From Stenotrophomonas maltophilia (GTDB lineage Bacteria > Pseudomonadota > Gammaproteobacteria > Xanthomonadales > Xanthomonadaceae): a DNA stretch of 64,000 nucleotides. Position 1 is the stretch's first letter. Each line of letters starts with the position of its first letter. The notes beneath the pieces are model-generated. The model had not been told where the DNA came from. It made no database searches and saw only the letters and a list, made by a program, of their open reading frames with translations. Location of the stretch: contig NZ_NEQV01000003.1 in NCBI RefSeq assembly GCF_002799245.1, positions 124,001 to 188,000 on the forward strand. Direction: 5' to 3'. Positions 1 through 8,075 of this stretch are shown here, piece after piece. The position numbers and the translations under genes are program-made.

Positions 1-930
1 GCGCATAATTTCCCGATGAGCTCGCCGGGCTTCTTCGGCGCGCTGTACGCCGGTGCCCGCGTGGTGCTCAGCCCCGGCCCCGGCCCGGACGCGGCATTCC
101 CGCTGATCGCCCGCGAACGGGTGACCTGCTGCGGCCTGGTGCCGCCGCTGGCATTGCTGTGGGCGCAGGCCGCCGCCACGAGCAGGCATGACCTGTCCAG
201 CCTGCAGGTGCTGCAGGTGGGCGGGGCCAAGCTGGTACCGGAAGCGGCACGGCGGGTGATCGACGGCCTTGGCTGCACGTTGCAGCAGGTGTTCGGCATG
301 GCCGAAGGCCTGGTCAACTACACACGGTTGGATGACGCCGAAGCGCTGATCGTGGCCTGCCAGGGCCGGCCGATCAGCCCGGATGACGAGGTGCGCGTGG
401 TCGATGACCACGATCGGCCGGTGGCCGAAGGCGAGGTGGGGCATCTGCTGACCCGTGGCCCGTACACCATCCGTGGCTACCACAACGATGCGGTGGCCAA
501 CGCGCGTTCGTTCACCGACGACGGCTTCTATCGCACCGGCGACCGTGTGCAGCAGCTGCCCGGAGGCTACCTGGTGGTGCAGGGCCGCGCCGGTGACCAC
601 ATCAACCGTGCCGGCGAGAAGATCTCCGCCGAAGAGATCGAAGACCATCTGCTGGCGCATCCCGGCGTGTTTGATGCTGCCGTGGTCTCCATTCCCGACG
701 AGTACCTGGGTGAGCGCAGCTGCGCGTTCGTGATCGCGCAGGGCGAACCGTTCAAGGCACCGGCACTGAAGTCCTGGATGCGCGGGCGCGGACTGGCCGC
801 GTTCAAGGTGCCCGACCAGGTCGTATTCGTCGATAGTTTCAATACCACGGCGGTCGGCAAGATCAGCCGCCGCGAACTGCGCGCACAGTTGCGTGCGCGT
901 CATCTGCAACAGACAGGAGGAACGCGCTGA
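1..930 (+). CDS. entE: 2,3-dihydroxybenzoate-AMP ligase, 5'-truncated by window edge
   Basis: C-terminal 309 residues of an adenylate-forming enzyme that activates 2,3-dihydroxybenzoate with ATP and loads it on an aryl carrier protein for catecholate siderophore synthesis. The reading frame is open from base 1 ([10 protein letters not shown], the EntE family motif), so the gene starts upstream. Visible landmarks are FGMAEG (adenylate motif A5 region), YRTGD (A7), the hinge and lid region near [15 protein letters not shown] (A8), and a C-terminal lysine in [10 protein letters not shown] (A10). It ends in TGATG, overlapping the next gene by one base. Context (entB, carrier, entF, entA follow) makes the assignment secure; entC is expected just outside the window. 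Confidence 0.95.
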   Translation, partial: AHNFPMSSPGFFGALYAGARVVLSPGPGPDAAFPLIARERVTCCGLVPPLALLWAQAAATSRHDLSSLQVLQVGGAKLVPEAARRVIDGLGCTLQQVFGMAEGLVNYTRLDDAEALIVACQGRPISPDDEVRVVDDHDRPVAEGEVGHLLTRGPYTIRGYHNDAVANARSFTDDGFYRTGDRVQQLPGGYLVVQGRAGDHINRAGEKISAEEIEDHLLAHPGVFDAAVVSIPDEYLGERSCAFVIAQGEPFKAPALKSWMRGRGLAAFKVPDQVVFVDSFNTTAVGKISRRELRAQLRARHLQQTGGTR

Positions 931-1562
931 TGGCGCTGCCCCGTATCACCGATTACCCCTTGCCGACCGCCGCCGAGCTGCCGCAGGCCCGCGGCCCGTG
1001 GCGCCCGCAGCGCGATCGCATCGCGCTGCTGGTGCACGACATGCAGCGCTACTTCCTGGCTGCCTTCGACGCCGGCAGCTCACCGTTGCGGCCTGCGGTG
1101 GACAACATCGTGCGCCTGCTGGCGCACTGCCGCGCGCAGGGCATTCCGGTGTTCTACACCGCCCAGCACGGTGACCAGGACCGCCGCGACCGTGGCCTGC
1201 AGGCCGACCTGTGGGGTCCGGGCATGCGCCGCAGCGCCGACCATGAACCGATCATCGAGGCGCTGGCACCGCAGCCGGGCGAGCATGTGCTGGTGAAGCA
1301 CCGCTACAGCGCGTTCCAGCGCAGCAACCTGGAGACGCTGATGCGGGTGCGTGGACGCGACCAGCTGCTGGTGACGGGGGTGTACGCGCACATCGGCTGC
1401 ACCGCGACCCTGGTGGAGGCCTTCCAGCGTGACATCGAGGCCTTCATTGCCGCCGATGCGGTGGCCGACTTCTCGCGCGCCGACCACGATCAGGCGCTGC
1501 ACTGGATCGCGCGCACCAGCGGCGTGCCGATGACCACCGACCAGCTGCTGGAGGTGCTGTGA
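930..1562 (+). CDS. entB: Isochorismatase, stand-alone (no carrier domain)
   Basis: 210 residues forming only the isochorismatase half of classical EntB. It hydrolyses the enol ether of isochorismate to give 2,3-dihydro-2,3-dihydroxybenzoate and pyruvate, acting in the cytosol. The N-terminus LPRITDYPLPT and the core LLVHDMQRYFL (catalytic Asp), then LVTGVYAHIGC, are typical of the family. Enterobacterial EntB is about 285 residues and carries a fused C-terminal aryl carrier domain; here the protein stops after the hydrolase and the carrier is a separate gene directly downstream. Start ATG overlaps the entE stop by one base with an AGGAGG-like site in CAGGAGGAACG. Confidence 0.93.
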   Translation: MALPRITDYPLPTAAELPQARGPWRPQRDRIALLVHDMQRYFLAAFDAGSSPLRPAVDNIVRLLAHCRAQGIPVFYTAQHGDQDRRDRGLQADLWGPGMRRSADHEPIIEALAPQPGEHVLVKHRYSAFQRSNLETLMRVRGRDQLLVTGVYAHIGCTATLVEAFQRDIEAFIAADAVADFSRADHDQALHWIARTSGVPMTTDQLLEVL

Positions 1563-1819
1563 TGGCTGCCACGGGTGAGATGCTGGATCTGGAGCGGATG
1601 CGTGCCGACGTGGCGCGCGTTCTTGAGTGCACGCCGGCCGAGATCGGCGATGATGACAACCTGATCGACCTGGACCTGGACTCGATGCGCATGCTCGGCC
1701 TGGTCCTGGCCTGGGGCAATACCGGCCTGCCGCTGGAGTTCTCGCAGCTGGCCGAGCACACCACGTTGCGCCAGTGGTGGGGCGTGGTGCAGAAGCTGCA
1801 GTCCGCGCAGGACGCATGA
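1562..1819 (+). CDS. entB': Free-standing aryl carrier protein
   Basis: 85-residue acyl-carrier-type protein. The helix II motif LDLDSMRMLG contains the serine that takes the 4'-phosphopantetheine arm, and the charged segment DDDNLIDLD precedes it. It corresponds to the C-terminal carrier domain of enterobacterial EntB and should hold the 2,3-dihydroxybenzoyl thioester made by EntE for condensation by EntF. The ATG at 1562 overlaps the entB stop (TGATG); a GTG one codon earlier is a less likely start. The symbol follows the usage entCEBB'FA for S. maltophilia. The stop overlaps the entF start by four bases, so all genes of the operon are translationally coupled. Confidence 0.9.
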   Translation: MAATGEMLDLERMRADVARVLECTPAEIGDDDNLIDLDLDSMRMLGLVLAWGNTGLPLEFSQLAEHTTLRQWWGVVQKLQSAQDA

Positions 1820-4800
1820 ACACCGTCGCGCTGGCCACGCCGGTGGCGTTGACCGAGGCCCAGGCTGGACTGTGGTTCGCACAGCGGCTGGCACCGGACA
1901 ATCCGTCCTTCAATACCGCGCATGCGGTGTGGATCGACGGTGCGCTGGATGTGGCCGCGTTCACCGCAGCGGCAGACCAGGCTGCGGGCGAGGCGCAGGC
2001 CTTTGCGCTGCGCTTTGCCGAGGGTGCCGATGGCCAGCCGCTGCAGTGGCTTGATCCGGCACACGTGCCGCTGCTTTCGGTGCGTGATGTGTCCGCCGCC
2101 GCCGATCCCGCCGCTGCGGCTCGCAGCCTGATGCACGCCGACCGGCTGAGCCCGGTCGATCCCACCCGCGACCGGATCAGCCAGCAGGTACTGATTGGCC
2201 TGGGCGGTCAGCGCTGGGCCTGGTACCTGCGCGTGCATCATCTGGCCGCCGATGGTTACGGCATGGCGCTGTTCACTGATCGCGTGTGCGCGTTGTACGC
2301 CGGTCGTACGGGTGAGCCCCTGCCGGGGCTGGCAGGTGTGTTGGTGGATGATGCCGCCTATCGTGCCGACCCGCGCCGGGCGCAGGACGGGCAGTGGTGG
2401 CGTGAGCACATGCAGGGCGCACCGGCGGGCGTGGGCCTGGCCGGTACGCTTGCTGCCAGTGACGACGCGCTGCGCTGCGTGCAGTCGCTCGATGCCACAT
2501 TCCGTGAGCAGCTGCTGCAGGCGTCGGGACGCTGGCTCCAGCCCTGGCCGGATGTGCTGGCCGCGCTGGCGGCCGAGTACCTGCGCCGGATGAGCGCTGC
2601 CGATGAAGTGGTGCTGGGCGTGCCTTACATGGGCCGGCTCGGCAACGTGTCGGCGCGGGTGCCGGCGATGGTGATGAATGTGTTGCCGCTGCGCGTGGCG
2701 GCAGGCGAGGGCAGCGTCGAGGCATTCACCCGCGGGCTGGGCCGGCAGCTCAGCCAGGGGCGCCGGCATGGCCGCTACCGCGGTGAGCAGCTGCGCCGTG
2801 ATCTCGGCCTGGTCGGTACGCAGCAGCGCCTGCATGGTCCGCTGGTGAATGTGCAGCCGTTCTACAAGCCGCTGGAGCTGCCTGGCGTGCAGGCGGCGCT
2901 GGAAGTGCTGTGCACCGGGCCGGTTGATGACCTGGCGTTGGGTTTCCGTGGCGATGGCCAGCGCCTGCTGGATCTGGAGATCGAGGCCAATCCGGCACTG
3001 TACAGTCGCGAGGATGTCGAGGCGCACGCGGCGCGGCTGCTGCATTTCGTGTCGGCGGCGTTGCAGGCTGACGATATCGCGGCGGTGCCCCTGGCAACGG
3101 CCGGGGAGGCGCAGCAGGTCCTGTCCGGCTTCAATGCCACCGCGCACGCGCTGCCGGAGACCACCCTGGTTGAGCTGCTGCAACAGGGCATGGACCGCGA
3201 TCCGCACGCGCCCGCGCTGGTATCTGGCAACACCGGACTCGACTACGCCACGCTGGAGGCGCGCAGCTTCGCGCTGGCCGCACAACTGCGTGGCATGGGC
3301 GTCGGCCCGGGCAGCGTGGTGGCGGTGGCATTGCCGCGCTCGCTGGAGCTGGTGGTCGCGCTGGTGGCGGTGCTGCGCGCGGGCGCGGCCTACCTGCCCC
3401 TGGACCTTGCCCATCCTGACGAGCGGCTGGCCCGTATCCTTGCTTCGGCGCAACCGGTGTGCGTACTGGCTGCGGCGGGCGCATCGACGCGCATGGCCGG
3501 GGTACCGGTGCTCGCACCGGAACAGTGGACCGCGCTGAGCTTCGCAGCACCGTGGGCCGATCCGGCGCCCAGCGATGCGGCCTATGTGATCTATACCTCT
3601 GGTTCTACCGGAGAGCCCAAGGGCGTGGTCATCGAGCATCGCGCCATCGTCAACCGCCTGCTGTGGATGCGCGAGCACTATGGCGTGCGCGCCGATGACC
3701 GCGTGCTGCAGAAGACGCCAGCCACCTTCGATGTCTCGGTCTGGGAGTTCTTCCTGCCGCTGCTGTGCGGGGCCACGCTGGTGGTGGCCGGGCCCGATGT
3801 GCACCGCGATCCCACCGAACTGGCGCGCCTGATCCGCGAGCATGGCATCACCACGGCGCATTTCGTGCCATCGATGCTCGATGCCTTCCTCGCTGCGCCG
3901 GCCTCGGCTGGGCTGCAGCTGCGCCGGGTGTTCACCAGTGGCGAGGCGCTGGATGCTTCGTTGCGCGACCGCTTCCACGCGCGCGTGCACGCCGAGCTGC
4001 ACAACCTGTATGGCCCGACCGAAGCTGCAGTGGACGTCAGCTTCTGGCCAGCCTCGGCGCAGGATCGATCGCGGCCGGTGCCGATCGGGTTCCCGGTGTG
4101 GAATACCCGCTTGTATGTGCTGGACGCGCGGATGCAGCCGGTGCCGGTCGGCGTGGCCGGCGACCTGTACCTGGGCGGCGTGCAGCTGGCACGCGGCTAT
4201 CTCGGTCGCGATGATCTGACCGCCGAGCGTTTCCTGGTTGATCCCTTCCTGCCAGGCGAGCGCATCTACCGCACCGGTGATGTGGCGCGCTGGCGCAGCG
4301 ATGGTGCGGTGGAGTACCTGGGCCGCAGCGACCATCAGGTGAAGCTGCGCGGCCTGCGCATCGAGCTGGGTGAGATTGAAACGGCACTGCGCGAACTGCC
4401 TGGCATGGAGCGCGTGGAAGTGCTGCTGCGCCAGGATGCTCCCGGCGAAGCGCGCCTGGTGGCGTACGTGCCAACGGCGCTTGCCGATGCCGTGATGCTG
4501 CGCAGCCATCTGGCCACGCGTGTGCCGGACTACATGGTGCCTTCGGCGTTTGTCGGTGTGGATCACTGGCCGGTGACCGCCAACGGCAAGCTCGACCGCA
4601 ACGCGTTGCCGAAACCGTCGCAGCACACGGTTGCCGGATTGGCGCCGCGCACACCGCTGGAACAGGAACTGGCGTTGCTGTTCGCCCAGGCACTTGGGCG
4701 CGAAGTGCCGGTGGCGGTGGATGCGGATTTCTTCAGCCTCGGTGGCGATTCGCTGTCGGCGGTGCACCTGCTGCTGGCGATCGAGCAGCGCTGGCGCTGC

Positions 4801-5706
4801 GATCTGGGCCTGGGGGCGTTGTTTGCCCAGCCAACCGTGGCCGCGCTTGCGCTGCGGATTGCCGAGCCGCCCGCGCTGGCCGATCACGCGTTGGGCCCGA
4901 TGATTGCGCTGGCTGCGACCGATGCCGCCGAGCCTACGCCCTTGTTCGCGTTGCACCCGGCTGGCGGCATCGCCTGGAACTACCGCACCCTGGCCCGGGC
5001 ACTGCAGCCGGCACGCCCGGTGTATGGCCTGCAGTCGCCCGCACTGGACGCACGGCAGCCGATGCCGAGCAGCATCGAGGCGATGGCCAACGACTACGTA
5101 CAGCGCGTGGTCGCATTGCAGCCGAAGGGGCCGGTGCATCTGCTGGGCTGGTCGGTGGGTGGCATCCTGGCCCAGGCAATGGCGGTGCGCCTGCACGAGA
5201 TCGGGCGCGAGGTCGGCGAGCTGGTGCTGCTGGACGCCTATCCCAGCGAGTGCTGGCGGGCTGAGCCGGAACCCGACCCCATCGCCGCATTGCGTGCGCT
5301 GCTGGCGATTGCCGGCCATGACCCGGATGCGCATCCGGAACTGGACAGCAGAGAGCGCATTCTGGCGTTCCTGCGCCGTGGCGGCAGTGCATTGGGCAGC
5401 CTGCCGGATGTCGTGCTGGATGGCGTGGTGCGCGCGGTGACGGGCACCAACCGGCTGATTCGCGAACATACTCACCAACCGTTTGATGGCACGCTGGTGC
5501 ATGTGCGCGCGGGTCGCGACCACCAGGCGCGGCCGCAGCTGCAGTCGGCGTTGTGGCGAGCGCATGCGCGGAAGGTGCAGGCGCTGGAACTGCCGTTCAT
5601 GCACGCGGAACTGACCGGACGCGATGCGGTGGCGCAGCTGGCGCCATGGTTGTCGACGCGGCTGCGCAAATGGGATGAGCAACAGGAGATCGCAACATGC
5701 AGTTGA
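1816..5706 (+). CDS. entF: Four-domain NRPS, serine-activating EntF type
   Basis: 1296 residues, the size of E. coli EntF. Order: condensation domain (about 1-430, HHLAADG at 141-147), adenylation domain (about 445-940, YTSGSTGEPKG core), peptidyl carrier (about 955-1030, phosphopantetheine serine in GGDSLS), thioesterase (about 1045-1296, GWSVGG nucleophile motif). It should condense dihydroxybenzoate with an amino acid and release the oligomer. Around the substrate pocket I see FDVSVW, TTAHF, FTSGEA and TEAAVDV in register with EntF, consistent with serine activation; this is by eye. The start ATG at 1816 overlaps the carrier stop as ATGA. S. maltophilia is reported to make a catecholate distinct from enterobactin, so product identity is open. 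Confidence 0.93.
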   Translation: MNTVALATPVALTEAQAGLWFAQRLAPDNPSFNTAHAVWIDGALDVAAFTAAADQAAGEAQAFALRFAEGADGQPLQWLDPAHVPLLSVRDVSAAADPAAAARSLMHADRLSPVDPTRDRISQQVLIGLGGQRWAWYLRVHHLAADGYGMALFTDRVCALYAGRTGEPLPGLAGVLVDDAAYRADPRRAQDGQWWREHMQGAPAGVGLAGTLAASDDALRCVQSLDATFREQLLQASGRWLQPWPDVLAALAAEYLRRMSAADEVVLGVPYMGRLGNVSARVPAMVMNVLPLRVAAGEGSVEAFTRGLGRQLSQGRRHGRYRGEQLRRDLGLVGTQQRLHGPLVNVQPFYKPLELPGVQAALEVLCTGPVDDLALGFRGDGQRLLDLEIEANPALYSREDVEAHAARLLHFVSAALQADDIAAVPLATAGEAQQVLSGFNATAHALPETTLVELLQQGMDRDPHAPALVSGNTGLDYATLEARSFALAAQLRGMGVGPGSVVAVALPRSLELVVALVAVLRAGAAYLPLDLAHPDERLARILASAQPVCVLAAAGASTRMAGVPVLAPEQWTALSFAAPWADPAPSDAAYVIYTSGSTGEPKGVVIEHRAIVNRLLWMREHYGVRADDRVLQKTPATFDVSVWEFFLPLLCGATLVVAGPDVHRDPTELARLIREHGITTAHFVPSMLDAFLAAPASAGLQLRRVFTSGEALDASLRDRFHARVHAELHNLYGPTEAAVDVSFWPASAQDRSRPVPIGFPVWNTRLYVLDARMQPVPVGVAGDLYLGGVQLARGYLGRDDLTAERFLVDPFLPGERIYRTGDVARWRSDGAVEYLGRSDHQVKLRGLRIELGEIETALRELPGMERVEVLLRQDAPGEARLVAYVPTALADAVMLRSHLATRVPDYMVPSAFVGVDHWPVTANGKLDRNALPKPSQHTVAGLAPRTPLEQELALLFAQALGREVPVAVDADFFSLGGDSLSAVHLLLAIEQRWRCDLGLGALFAQPTVAALALRIAEPPALADHALGPMIALAATDAAEPTPLFALHPAGGIAWNYRTLARALQPARPVYGLQSPALDARQPMPSSIEAMANDYVQRVVALQPKGPVHLLGWSVGGILAQAMAVRLHEIGREVGELVLLDAYPSECWRAEPEPDPIAALRALLAIAGHDPDAHPELDSRERILAFLRRGGSALGSLPDVVLDGVVRAVTGTNRLIREHTHQPFDGTLVHVRAGRDHQARPQLQSALWRAHARKVQALELPFMHAELTGRDAVAQLAPWLSTRLRKWDEQQEIATCS

Positions 5707-6455
5707 CCGGTTTCGAGGGCCGCGTGGCGTTGGTCACGGGCGCATCCGGCGGCATCGGCGAGGCGCTGGTACGGCTGTTGGCCGAGGCCGGCTGCACGGT
5801 GGTGGCGACCGATCGTGAGGTGCCCGCCGTGGCGGATACACGGGTGCAGGCCTTTGCGCTCGATGTGACCGACAGCACGGCCGTGGACGCGCTGGTGGAT
5901 CAGGTGGAATCCCGCATCGGGCCGATCACGCTGGCCGCCAGCGTGGCCGGCGTACTGCATGTGGGGAATGTCACCGAGACCCGTGATGACGACTGGCGCC
6001 GGGTGTTCGCGGTCAATGCCGATGGCGTGTTCCACGTGGGGCGCGCATTGGCGCGGGTGATGTCACCGCGCCGGCAGGGTTCCATGGTCACTGTCAGTTC
6101 GAATGCCGCAGGCGTTCCACGGCATGGCATGGCGGCCTATGCCGCATCCAAGGCAGCCGCAACGATGTTCACCCGCTGCCTCGGGCTGGAGCTGGCGCCG
6201 TTGGGTATCCGCTGCAACATCGTCGCCCCGGGCTCGACGCTGACCGCGATGCAGACCGGCATGTGGCAGGACGAACGCGGTGCCGAGCGGGTGATCGCCG
6301 GCAACCTGGAGACCTACAAGGCGGGCATACCGCTGCGCAAGCTGGCGACCCCGGAGGACATCGCGCACTCGGTGATGTTCCTGCTCTCGGAACAGGCGGG
6401 CCATGTGGCGATGAGTGACCTGTACGTGGACGGCGGCGCCACCCTGCGTGGGTGA
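5697..6455 (+). CDS. entA: 2,3-dihydro-2,3-dihydroxybenzoate dehydrogenase
   Basis: 252-residue short-chain dehydrogenase that oxidises 2,3-dihydro-2,3-dihydroxybenzoate to 2,3-dihydroxybenzoate with NAD+, the last step of aryl precursor supply. The N-terminal nucleotide-binding motif is TGASGGIGEA, the active-site Ser lies in VTVSSNA and the YAASK motif supplies the catalytic Tyr and Lys. C-terminal YVDGGATLRG is typical. The start overlaps entF by ten bases and has AGGAGA six bases before the ATG. It is the last gene of the operon; a GTAG palindrome follows immediately and may act as the transcript end or a stabilising hairpin. Confidence 0.93.
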   Translation: MQLTGFEGRVALVTGASGGIGEALVRLLAEAGCTVVATDREVPAVADTRVQAFALDVTDSTAVDALVDQVESRIGPITLAASVAGVLHVGNVTETRDDDWRRVFAVNADGVFHVGRALARVMSPRRQGSMVTVSSNAAGVPRHGMAAYAASKAAATMFTRCLGLELAPLGIRCNIVAPGSTLTAMQTGMWQDERGAERVIAGNLETYKAGIPLRKLATPEDIAHSVMFLLSEQAGHVAMSDLYVDGGATLRG

Positions 6456-6460
6456 GCTTT

Positions 6461-6545
6461 TGTAGAGCCGAGCCCATGCTCGGCTGTTCCTTCAGAGATA
6501 CGGATGCCTGAAGGAAAAGCAGCCGAGCATGGGCTCGGCTCTACA
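6461..6545. repeat. SMAG-type palindromic dimer
   Basis: Two GTAG palindromes facing each other: TGTAGAGCCGAGCCCATGCT at the left and its reverse complement at the right, separated by a short unique spacer. Each half can also fold on itself (AGCCGAGC/GCTCGGCT). It lies between entA and the convergent esterase gene. Confidence 0.9.
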
Positions 6546-6593
6546 ACAAACAGCGGGTTGATCCGGTAGCGGCGGGCCAGGCCCGGCGACGAT

Positions 6594-8054
6594 TCAAGGC
6601 AGGGTCAGCCGGTAGACCAGCACGCGGTTGTCGTTGTCGTACCGGCTGTCGCAGGGCTGGCCCTGCATGCGGCAATGGCGGGCGATGAAGTCGTTGTCGT
6701 TGCCGATCAGCAGCAGTACGTCGTTCGGATGCTGCGGGTCCAGCGCCGGCAGCACGTCCATGGCTTCCCACTTTTCCGAGAGCAGTCCGGCATGCGGGCC
6801 GCGTGTGGTGTCCAGATCCAGCCCGGCACGGGCCAGTTGCGGACGGTCGAGCAGATTCAGCAGTTCGTTGCTGCGTGCGGGCATGATGCCCGCCTTCAAC
6901 ATGGTATCCGCCGGGTCGGCCAGCACCGAGGCGGTACCGGTTTCGTAGTGGCTTCCCGCCAGGTTGGTGGCATCGGCCACATCCACCAGCAGCACCGACT
7001 TGTAGACGATGGGGTCATCGCCATCCTTGCCCAGCCCGTTGCCATCGCGGGCCAGCAACAGGAAGCGATGATCGTCCAGGGCACGCAGCTCGCTCTGCGC
7101 GGCAGTGCGGTCCAGCTTGCCCTTGCCGTCGTGCGCGTAGGCGGGCAGGGCCATCACGTAATGGCCGATCGGCTGCTGTGGCGTCGGCGAGGTCGTCACG
7201 TCGTAGACCAGGACGCGGGTGTTGATGCGGCCCGCCGCATTGCCCTGCGCGCTGTCCTGCAGCGTGGCGCTCTGCAGGGCGACGAACAGGCGGGTCCTGT
7301 CGGGCGACAGGGCCATGCCCTCCACACCCTGGTTGTTGCGTCGGCCGCTCTGCGGCGGCGCCAGCGAACCGAAGGCCGGCTTGCCTTCGCGCTGCGGACG
7401 GATCGCCGGCGGGGCCACGATCACACCCTGCAGCTGCCCCTGCGCATCGAAGTAGTAGACGTTGGCGGTGTATTCGTCGCCGACGTAGAAGTGGCCATCG
7501 GCGGTGAACTGCAGCGATTCGGCATCCAGCGAGACCTTGCCCGCACCGGCACCACTGGCCGGCGAGGGCAGCACCACCTCGCGCTGGGTGATCGTGTGGT
7601 CACCCGGGTCGGCGCCGGTGAAAGGCTGGCCGTTGAAGTCCTTCAGTACCACGCCCCGGTCCGGCACCATGCTCAGCGTGCCAAGTGCGCCGGGCTTGCC
7701 CGAGGTGGTGTCGATGCGCAGTTGCATGCGCTCGACGCGGCCGGCGTAGTCATAGAACAGGCCGGCCTCCGGATCATTGCGACCGCGGTCGGGCAGGGTC
7801 CACAGCACGCCCTCGTAGCCGTTGGCGGTACGCTTCCAGGTGCCAGGCTGCACCGCCAGCGACGAGAACGAGCCCAGCGTGTCGCCCAGGAAGTCCACCG
7901 TGCCCGCCGGCAGCCGCCCGGCGGCGACCAGGCCTTTGTCCACGTAGGTACGGCCGCCCAGCTGCAGGGTGCGTGGCGCTGCGCCAGCCGCCTCATGCGG
8001 GGCGGAGTATCCGCTGGCGGAGAGGGTGGCCAGCAGCAGGGCGGTTGCAAGCAT
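6594..8054 (-). CDS. Exported esterase-like activity of phytase family protein
   Basis: 486 residues with an N-terminal signal peptide (MLATALLLATLSASGYSAP). The body matches the phytase-like esterase family (PF13449 type): beta-propeller-like repeats with FSSLAVQPG, ANGYEGVLWTLPDRG, LDAESL, NQGVEGMALSPD, LARDGN and, near the end, KWEAMD and LIGNDNDF. Members are exported phosphoesterase-like proteins of uncertain substrate. I chose ATG at 8054 because GGAG stands eight bases upstream; a TTG at 8075 would lack a site and lengthen the leader. The gene follows a TonB-dependent receptor by 21 bases, so the two probably form an operon for scavenging a phosphorus compound; that role is inferred. 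Confidence 0.82.
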   Translation of the reverse strand: MLATALLLATLSASGYSAPHEAAGAAPRTLQLGGRTYVDKGLVAAGRLPAGTVDFLGDTLGSFSSLAVQPGTWKRTANGYEGVLWTLPDRGRNDPEAGLFYDYAGRVERMQLRIDTTSGKPGALGTLSMVPDRGVVLKDFNGQPFTGADPGDHTITQREVVLPSPASGAGAGKVSLDAESLQFTADGHFYVGDEYTANVYYFDAQGQLQGVIVAPPAIRPQREGKPAFGSLAPPQSGRRNNQGVEGMALSPDRTRLFVALQSATLQDSAQGNAAGRINTRVLVYDVTTSPTPQQPIGHYVMALPAYAHDGKGKLDRTAAQSELRALDDHRFLLLARDGNGLGKDGDDPIVYKSVLLVDVADATNLAGSHYETGTASVLADPADTMLKAGIMPARSNELLNLLDRPQLARAGLDLDTTRGPHAGLLSEKWEAMDVLPALDPQHPNDVLLLIGNDNDFIARHCRMQGQPCDSRYDNDNRVLVYRLTLP

Positions 8055-8075
8055 CGGTGGACTCCGGGCGGTCAA

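Noticed and set aside
1444..5682. Very long open frame on the minus strand opposite entF
   Set aside because: It mirrors the codon pattern of entF in GC-rich DNA, is rich in His, Gln and Arg, matches no family and has no ribosome site.
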